NCBI GenBank assembly: GCA_030628905.1
Contig: DAOVQB010000141.1
Location: 1-11,940 of the forward strand
From: DAOVQB01 sp023128935
GTDB taxonomy: Bacteria > Eisenbacteria > RBG-16-71-46 > CAIMUX01 > WJJG01
DNA: 11,940 nt
Reading direction: 5' to 3'
The translations under genes and the position numbers were made by a program. How positions within the stretch are numbered: the stretch's first letter is position 1; each line of letters starts with the position of its first letter. The notes beneath the pieces were generated by a model that was not told the origin of the DNA, did no database searches, and saw only the letters and a program-made list of their open reading frames with translations. Positions 7,496 to 11,940 of this stretch are shown in pieces.

Positions 7496-7987
7496 TATTA
7501 CCTTGGTACGACAGCACCTTTAGCGAACGGCCGCAATGATCACAACTGGCTTGGGATATCACCTATCCACCGCGGACCATGAAAAGGACAACGGCGACCA
7601 CGCCAATTTCGGCTACAGCGCCGGTTGCCGGCGTTCCCCCCCACTCCATTTCAAAGCAGCGCCCAGGAACACCCGGGGGCTATGTCTGGGGCTCAGCGGA
7701 CCTGCACCTGCGCCTCCGATGCGCACTCGGCGCTTGTCAGGTGCTCTGTGCCATCCCGGCTGTTCGCGATCGGTCGCGATCATCGCTGAGCCTCTCCAGT
7801 GCAATTCAGATCTTCTTCTCTGCCGAGTATTGGCGGCGGGTTGACGGGGTCGAGGTCGGGACTGAGAAGGTTGTGGTTCTCAGGCAGGGTTTTCTTGGAT
7901 CTTTCTGTCGGCAAGGGCGCGGGTCGGGCTGGACACCCGACCAGCTTGCCTTGACCTCAGGCAGCAACCATGCCCACCACAACCCCG

Positions 7988-8016
7988 ATGACCTATCTCG
8001 CTCCTCTTGATACAAT
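7988..8016 (+). promoter_or_regulatory. Putative promoter of the TIR operon
   Basis: ATGACC (7988-7993, 4/6 to TTGACA), a 17-bp spacer and TACAAT (8011-8016, 5/6 to TATAAT). A start near 8023 gives a leader of about 32 nt to the ATG at 8055, whose ribosome site is AGGGGGA at 8041-8047. Confidence 0.45.
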
Positions 8017-8054
8017 CCCGTCGATGCGCCAATGAACGACAGGGGGACCTCACC

Positions 8055-9248
8055 ATGGATCGTGACGAGGCACTGAAGCTGCTGCGAGGTGGGCCTGACG
8101 GTGTCAAGGAGTGGAATCGGTGGCGTACCCCGTATGATGAGGAATGGGAACCTGTTCCCCTCTCTCTTGAGCGCGTCGACTTGGCCGGGGCTAAGCTCGA
8201 CAAAGTAAGTCTTGCTGGGATGGACTTGACTGGGGCCGTTCCGAGTGAGGCCAACCTGAGCGGGGCGAACCTGGCTGGGGCCTTCCTGAGCCATGCCGAC
8301 CTGAGCGGGGCCATCGTCACCCAGTCCGACCTTCGGCAGGTAATTCTCTCGGGTGCCAACCTCTACCGTGCCAACCTACTTGACTCCAATCTGAGTGGCC
8401 TACGTGGACCCACAAACAGGCCCGCTAGGCTCGACAGATGCAATCTCTGCAAGACTGTCCTCCATGCAACAAACCTCACTCTCGCCGACCTACATGACTC
8501 CGACCTAAGTGGAGCTGATCTGCAATACGCCACCCTCAATGGAGCCGACCTTACGCGAGCCAACTTGAGGGGGGCCAAGTTCTCTCGGACGATCATCGGC
8601 TGCAAGCTCGATTCGGCAATCGCACTGGATGACGTTGATCACCGCGGCCCATCGCAAGTATCAGTCGATACCATCCTGAGGTTTAAAGGCGACCTCCCGG
8701 CGACCTTCCTCCGTGGCTGCGGCCTTCAGGAAGAAGAGATCGCCTACTTTCGAGGGCGGGTCGGCAAGCCAATCCGCTTCTACACCTGCTTCATCAGCTA
8801 CAGCACTGACGACGAAGAGTTCGCCTCTAGGCTGCACAACGACTTCCAGGCTGCCGGGATTCGCTGCTGGAAGTGGAACAAAGATGCGAAGACCGGCGAG
8901 AGCATGTGGGGCGAGATCGATCAGGCCATTCGAGACTTCGACAAGCTGGTGCTCATTGCCAGCGCATCTTCACTCAAGAGTCCTTACGTTCAGGACGAGA
9001 TCGAACGCGCCATTCAGAAGGAACGCAAGCGCCAGAAGCTGAAGGCCGCCGGGCAGTACACGGGAAACACCAACGTCCTCTTCCCCGTTCGGCTCGACGA
9101 CTACATCTTCAAGGGCTGGGAGCACGAGCGGAAGGTGGACGTGACCAAGAAGGTGATCGCGGATGCCCGTGGGTGGTCCGAGGATCCCGAAGTCTATGCT
9201 CAAGTGCGAGACAAGCTCATTCGGGATCTGAAGGCTGACGGGGAGTGA
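8055..9248 (+). CDS. Pentapeptide-repeat/TIR-domain protein, predicted NADase effector
   Basis: 397 aa, ATG 8055 after AGGGGGA. The N-terminus (about 5-24, 'EALKLLRGGPDGVKEWNRWR') is the short lead-in often seen before pentapeptide arrays. Residues about 37-187 are pentapeptide repeats of the A(D/N)LxG type (a square right-handed helix), interrupted at about 115-128. A linker with F-L-R-G-C-G-L (218-224) leads to a TIR domain (about 241-330): F-Y-T-C-F-I-S-Y-S at 242-250, D-D-E-E-F-A, G-I-R-C-W, A-I-R-D-F-D-K-L-V-L, and S309-P-Y-V-Q-D-E315. E315 lies where SARM1 and bacterial TIR NADases have the catalytic Glu (the W-V-x-K-E helix). Such TIRs cleave NAD+ or make cyclic ADP-ribose signals. No signal peptide, so cytoplasmic. 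First gene of a tight four-gene operon; the next start is 10 bp away. The pentapeptide array may sense or bind a partner; an anti-phage role is inferred. Confidence 0.92.
   Translation: MDRDEALKLLRGGPDGVKEWNRWRTPYDEEWEPVPLSLERVDLAGAKLDKVSLAGMDLTGAVPSEANLSGANLAGAFLSHADLSGAIVTQSDLRQVILSGANLYRANLLDSNLSGLRGPTNRPARLDRCNLCKTVLHATNLTLADLHDSDLSGADLQYATLNGADLTRANLRGAKFSRTIIGCKLDSAIALDDVDHRGPSQVSVDTILRFKGDLPATFLRGCGLQEEEIAYFRGRVGKPIRFYTCFISYSTDDEEFASRLHNDFQAAGIRCWKWNKDAKTGESMWGEIDQAIRDFDKLVLIASASSLKSPYVQDEIERAIQKERKRQKLKAAGQYTGNTNVLFPVRLDDYIFKGWEHERKVDVTKKVIADARGWSEDPEVYAQVRDKLIRDLKADGE
8249..8290 (+). repeat. 42-bp exact repeat shared by the two pentapeptide genes, copy 1
   Basis: Identical to 9795-9836 and in the same reading phase in both genes, encoding A-N-L-S-G-A-N-L-A-G-A-F-L-S. 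Identity at every third codon position is more than protein-level selection explains, pointing to duplication or gene conversion between the neighbours. Confidence 0.85.
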
Positions 9249-9258
9249 GGGGGCGATC

Positions 9259-10140
9259 GTGAGTTCAATCGCCTGGAGAATCCAACGACTGTTCAGAAGA
9301 CGATCCCAGTCGCCGGAGACTGGCTACAGAAGCGCGGACATGCTCCGGCAAGCAGCGCACGAGATCTGCCGGGAGGCCGATGAGAGGCGGCGAACCCCGT
9401 GGAACCGCTTCGTTGAGCGACTGCGGGTCCGGGCGTTGTTTCAGATCTTGGGGCTATGTCTTGGGACCATCGCTCTCGGGGTCGCGATCGTTGGCGGGAT
9501 CATCCTTCAGGGGAAAGCAGACCAGCGGCGGGAGCTGGCGCAGAAGAACGCAGCGGCTGCCGACTCCGTGGCCGCTGTGGATGCAAGGGTGGCCAAGCAC
9601 TTCCAGGCATGGATCACAATCAACACGGCCACCGGGTTCCCAGGTGAAGCTGGCCGGAAACTCGCTCTTGAAGAACTGAATCAGGATAGCGTGCCCCTCA
9701 ACTTCATTGATCTCAGTCGGGCGTGGCTTCTAGGCGTCGACCTCCCGTCCGCTCAATTGGCCAGCGCGAATCTAAACAGCACGATGTTGGTTGGGGCCAA
9801 CCTGAGCGGGGCGAACCTGGCTGGGGCCTTCCTGAGTGAGGCCAGACTAAGCGGAGCAAATCTGAGCGAGGCTGACCTATCCGGTGCCAACTTGAGCGGG
9901 GCAGACCTGCAAGCGAGCGACCTGCGCGAGACTAAGCTGTATAGAGCCAGGCTTACAAATGTTCGAAACTGGCACCTCACTTGGAGGATTGTGAATGCCG
10001 ACCTCCGGGGCATCACCATGTCCTCCCCCGACAGCGCCAGATTCATCAACTGGGCTCGGGAGCGTGGGGCGATCTGTGATCCGCCGCCTCCCCCGAACTC
10101 ACTGGCCACTCCGGAGGATGCGACGGGGGCTGGGGGCTAG
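9259..10140 (+). CDS. Single-pass membrane pentapeptide-repeat protein
   Basis: 293 aa from a GTG at 9259, with GAGGGGG 5 nt upstream and only 10 bp after the TIR gene. Residues 1-58 are strongly basic and amphipathic; one transmembrane helix spans about 59-83. An alanine-rich, probably coiled stretch (about 88-115) follows, then 'GEAGRKLALEELNQDSVPL' leading into pentapeptide repeats at about 150-235 (N-L-S-G-A-N-L-A-G-A and relatives). The C-terminus ends in a short globular part and a five-proline run (275-279). The basic N-terminus predicts N-in, which would put the repeats outside the inner membrane, but that is uncertain. A 42-bp stretch is identical to the TIR gene's repeat region. A single membrane helix plus a pentapeptide array suggests a scaffold or anchor that pairs with the TIR protein's own array. 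It has no catalytic motif. Confidence 0.88.
   Translation: MSSIAWRIQRLFRRRSQSPETGYRSADMLRQAAHEICREADERRRTPWNRFVERLRVRALFQILGLCLGTIALGVAIVGGIILQGKADQRRELAQKNAAAADSVAAVDARVAKHFQAWITINTATGFPGEAGRKLALEELNQDSVPLNFIDLSRAWLLGVDLPSAQLASANLNSTMLVGANLSGANLAGAFLSEARLSGANLSEADLSGANLSGADLQASDLRETKLYRARLTNVRNWHLTWRIVNADLRGITMSSPDSARFINWARERGAICDPPPPPNSLATPEDATGAGG
9795..9836 (+). repeat. 42-bp exact repeat shared by the two pentapeptide genes, copy 2
   Basis: The partner of 8249-8290, lying 1546 bp downstream in the membrane pentapeptide gene. The flanks diverge at once at the DNA level (CCATGCC versus TGAGGCC on the right), though both remain pentapeptide repeats. Confidence 0.85.
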
Positions 10141-10164
10141 CGGCTCGCATATCGGGAGGTGGAT

Positions 10165-10623
10165 ATGGAGACTAAGACTATCGTCGCGTTGATCGGGGCC
10201 AGTGCAGCTGTGGTAGTAGCCGTCCTGCGCTTCATCCAATGGTTGCTCGACCCACAGAGACGACGCAAGGTCGAGGTGACCAAACTGGCGAAGGAGGCAG
10301 CCAAGAAGTACGCTGTCAATCAGAAGATCACCGGAGATGTACAGCAACAGTTCATATTCAATTTGACCATCCAAGCCCCTGCCGCGAACTCGGAGTACAT
10401 CACCACTGGTGAGGGCCAGCCCAGGATCCCGAAGCCCGATCTGTTCTGGGATCGGGACAACAACAAGCCCTTCTGGGGCCGAGGTCAGGACCTCTTCTGG
10501 GACCGGAGTCAGGGGGACGCCCGTTCGACCGAAATCGTTCAAGCGGGAGAGAAGTTCAGCATCAACCTCCCCGTCAACACCGACACCACTGACGATAACG
10601 ACCCCAAGTATCACAAGACGTGA
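10165..10623 (+). CDS. Small membrane-anchored protein with repeated D-L-F-W-D-R motif
   Basis: 152 aa. The ATG at 10165 is preferred over the in-frame GTG at 10159 because GGGAGG (10154-10159) then lies 5 nt upstream. One N-terminal transmembrane helix spans about 5-29. The run D-P-Q-R-R-R-K after it predicts N-out with the rest in the cytoplasm. After a Lys/Ala-rich helix (about 35-55) comes a beta-looking part (Q-Q-Q-F-I-F-N-L-T-I), then D-L-F-W-D-R twice with K-P-F-W-G-R-G between, and a hydrophilic Asp/Thr-rich tail. I know no family with this pattern. It follows the membrane pentapeptide gene by 24 bp, and its stop codon lies inside the run-up to the next gene, so it is part of the operon. 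The paired W-D-R motifs may be short docking peptides, but that is a guess. Confidence 0.78.
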   Translation: METKTIVALIGASAAVVVAVLRFIQWLLDPQRRRKVEVTKLAKEAAKKYAVNQKITGDVQQQFIFNLTIQAPAANSEYITTGEGQPRIPKPDLFWDRDNNKPFWGRGQDLFWDRSQGDARSTEIVQAGEKFSINLPVNTDTTDDNDPKYHKT

Positions 10624-10649
10624 CGGGTACCGGAACTCGGAGGACGACC

Positions 10650-11480
10650 GTGAGTTACATTCTGACCAAGTGCCGCCAACTGGGGAGAAGCTGGTCCGAG
10701 GATGCGCGTAATGCGCTGACCAGGTGTATGATACGGTATCTTCTACGAAAGTCTCCCCCGGACCGGATCTGGCTGGGGTGCGAGGCCGCGCTCCAGAACG
10801 ACTACTACCTGATCTACATCGAAAGCCTGCCCAATGAGGCGGAGAAGAGGTTCCGGGTACGTGAACTCAGCGGCCATACCGAGTTGCTGACCGCCTACTC
10901 TGATGGGAAGCGCGCCCACACACAGATCCTGCCTATGAGCGTTCTCCGCAGGGGCACGCTCGACATCACGCACTATTACAGGTGGTGGAGAGTTCACTAC
11001 CCAAGCCTCCCCGTCGCTGTGATTAAGGAATTCTTCAGGGTGCAATGGTTCCGATGGCGTCGTCACATCTGGCGCGACAGCCGCCTGACGGTCACGAGGA
11101 ATCGGTCCCACATCTTGAACCAATTGGCTGATCTCACCGGGTCGTGGACGCACAACCAGGTCCATTTCATTGACCTCCTCAGCAGCCTCTACGGGCCAGA
11201 GGCGGAATCTTCCCTACAGAACGACAAGCTGGTCGGCTCCCTCATGACGTCCCTGGAATCCTTGAGGGCGTCCGGCGAGATCAAGTTCTCGGACGGCATG
11301 TTGCCTAATGACATTACGATCACCCCAAAGGCTCTGACCACTCTGTCAGACTACGAGATCGAGGCGACCCGGCACGCAGACAGCATGCGAATCGCCAAAG
11401 GCCAGCTGTTGGTAAGCGCCGCCATGGTTGCCTTGGTGCTAGCCACCCTAATAGTTCGCATCTTCATGCCTGCCGAATAA
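10650..11480 (+). CDS. C-terminally membrane-anchored protein with winged-helix-like region
   Basis: 276 aa from GTG 10650, which has GGAGG at 10639-10643 with 6-nt spacing. An in-frame GTG at 10620 overlaps the previous stop as GTGA and would add 10 residues, but lacks a ribosome site. The N-terminal half (about 1-145) is of unknown fold: Y-Y-L-I-Y-I-E-S-L, 'RFRVRELSGHTELL', then a Trp/Arg-rich amphipathic stretch (R-W-W-R-V-H-Y at 111-117, W-F-R-W-R-R-H-I-W at 133-141) that may lie on the membrane. Residues about 153-236 resemble a winged helix: L-N-Q-L-A-D-L-T-G, L-L-S-S-L-Y-G, S-L-E-S-L-R-A-S-G-E, then a wing ending I-T-P-K-A-L-T-T-L. One transmembrane helix at about 252-272 ends the protein (tail-anchored, body cytoplasmic). 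It is the last gene of the TIR operon. A membrane-tethered DNA- or partner-binding sensor is possible. No named family recognised. Confidence 0.78.
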   Translation: MSYILTKCRQLGRSWSEDARNALTRCMIRYLLRKSPPDRIWLGCEAALQNDYYLIYIESLPNEAEKRFRVRELSGHTELLTAYSDGKRAHTQILPMSVLRRGTLDITHYYRWWRVHYPSLPVAVIKEFFRVQWFRWRRHIWRDSRLTVTRNRSHILNQLADLTGSWTHNQVHFIDLLSSLYGPEAESSLQNDKLVGSLMTSLESLRASGEIKFSDGMLPNDITITPKALTTLSDYEIEATRHADSMRIAKGQLLVSAAMVALVLATLIVRIFMPAE

Positions 11481-11837
11481 GGGGGCACTATAGTGTCACC
11501 CGTAGGGTCAACAAATTCGAACGAAGTGCAAAGTCCTTGACAATCTCGGGTTGAGGCGATGGTTCCCCCACGCGAGTGGGGCATGTTCCAGACTGGTATC
11601 CGGACAGATGTAGCGGTTAGCTACTACCAGGCAGCTGGGGACCAGCGCATCGCCAAACATCCCCACGCCCACCAGACAGACGCACGGCCTGTAACACTTT
11701 TGTCACACCATCCAACAGGAACAGGGGGGAAGGCACCGGAAAGGACAGGAAACGAAATCCAGCGCCATGTTATTGAGTGGTTTGGTATTGCATTGCGGCA
11801 CCAACACTTCGGCGACTGGGCTCATTGTGCGCCTAAT
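11481..11837. other. Gene-free segment between the TIR operon and the right repeat
   Basis: 357 bp with no gene-like frame. It holds a 10-bp palindrome CACTATAGTG (11486-11495) just after the operon, a hairpin at 11566-11581, and an isolated TTGACA (11537-11542) with no -10 at the right distance. An imperfect dyad, GTAACA-CTTT-TGTCAC, lies near 11690-11706. This is where element-end arm sites would be expected. Confidence 0.5.
11566..11581. other. GNRA-capped hairpin after the TIR operon
   Basis: CCCCAC (11566-11571) and GTGGGG (11576-11581) form a perfect 6-bp stem closed by the tetraloop GCGA, a very stable GNRA loop in RNA. GCATGTT follows, so there is no real U tract. It is about 85 nt after the last operon stop and may protect or end the transcript. 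Confidence 0.4.
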
Positions 11838-11879
11838 GGTTTAGGAAACCGTCGCTCTATCCACCTGAGCTACGAGGGC
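11838..11879 (-). pseudogene. Truncated tRNA-Arg(CCT), 5' half only
   Basis: On the minus strand this carries the 5' acceptor strand GCCCTCG, the D arm and the anticodon arm with CCT, then departs from tRNA sequence (ATTAGGCGC...). The variable loop, T arm and 3' acceptor strand are missing, so it cannot fold as a tRNA. It differs from the intact gene by A27 instead of G27, and its upstream -10 reads CGTAAT instead of CATAAT. Confidence 0.85.
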
Positions 11880-11940
11880 GTAAGGAATTACGGAACGGCG
11901 TCTACCATTTTCTACCGAGTAGACCTTGGAAGAATCCCTC
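11838..11940. repeat. Right direct repeat, putative att site
   Basis: The partner of 562-664 (101/103 identical, same orientation). It starts abruptly at the anticodon arm and continues to the window end, so its true right limit is unknown. The sequence to its left (11821-11837) is unrelated to the tRNA 3' half. Confidence 0.85.

Larger units (their letters stand above)
6874..8054. other. 1.18-kb region without a convincing gene
   Basis: Several frames are open for 60-140 codons on both strands here, but they overlap one another, are rich in Arg/Pro/Ser, lack ribosome sites and match no family I know. Inside lie a GC-rich hairpin (7359-7382), a tandem nonamer (7409-7428), an intrinsic terminator (7461-7495) and the promoter of the TIR operon (7988-8016). 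Around 7100-7128 the plus strand reads N-P-Q-F-T-D-C-T-F-S-G, which resembles one beta-helix rung, perhaps a scrap of a lost gene. The look is that of decayed or non-coding DNA separating the secretome block from the TIR operon. Confidence 0.6.

Noticed and set aside
7536..8010. Two overlapping plus-strand frames before the TIR operon
   Set aside because: Arg/Pro/Ser-rich low-complexity composition, no ribosome site, mutual overlap and no motif; their ends run into the TIR promoter.
7806..8605. Minus-strand frames of 80-162 codons opposite the TIR gene
   Set aside because: Repeated R-S-A-P-L-R patterns are the antisense of pentapeptide codons, a known artefact of such arrays.
9753..10109. 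Minus-strand 118-codon frame
   Set aside because: Also the antisense of the pentapeptide repeats in the membrane protein gene.
11537..11565. Promoter with TTGACA at 11537-11542
   Set aside because: A perfect -35 hexamer, but nothing like a -10 box 16-18 bp downstream and no gene after it.

Overview
The window looks like part of a chromosome from a fairly GC-rich (roughly 55-60 % by eye), Gram-negative-type, uncultured bacterium. The clue is a pair of secreted right-handed beta-helix proteins that end in a FlgD/T9SS-like C-terminal domain ('NPF' motif, then G-V-Y-F/F-Y-R-L and a basic tail), a style common in the FCB-related candidate phyla (Eisenbacteria, Krumholzibacteriota and similar). 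This is an inference from protein style; no taxonomic marker is present.

The layout is best read as an ~11.3 kb genomic island in a tRNA gene. The left edge (1-255) carries the 3' end of an HNH endonuclease gene. A complete tRNA-Arg(CCT) gene follows on the minus strand (530-603). A 103-bp block that starts in its anticodon arm and runs through the 5' half of the tRNA and its promoter (562-664) recurs in direct orientation at the right edge (11838-11940), with two mismatches. The right copy is only a 5' half-tRNA. Everything between the copies is accessory-looking, and no integrase or transposase gene is visible.

Cargo, left to right: (i) a broken XRE-type regulator (728-874, minus) downstream of an Mrr-like restriction endonuclease (943-1821, minus); (ii) a plus-strand secretome block, preceded by a good sigma70-type promoter (1878-1906): a 744-aa duplicated beta-helix protein, a 652-aa beta-helix/Fn3 protein 16 bp downstream, and a C-type-lectin-fold protein at 6307; (iii) a 1.18-kb stretch without a convincing gene (6874-8054) that holds a clear intrinsic terminator, a GC hairpin and a possible decayed minus-strand ORF; (iv) a tight four-gene plus-strand operon (8055-11480): a pentapeptide-repeat/TIR protein with the conserved TIR glutamate, a single-pass membrane pentapeptide-repeat protein, a small membrane-anchored protein with a repeated D-L-F-W-D-R motif, and a C-terminally membrane-anchored protein with a winged-helix-like region.

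The TIR operon is the most interesting unit. A predicted NAD-cleaving TIR effector sits with three membrane proteins of unknown role, next to an Mrr-type nuclease, in a tRNA-borne island. That arrangement fits an anti-phage defence system. The function is inferred; only the TIR and pentapeptide assignments rest on motifs seen directly.
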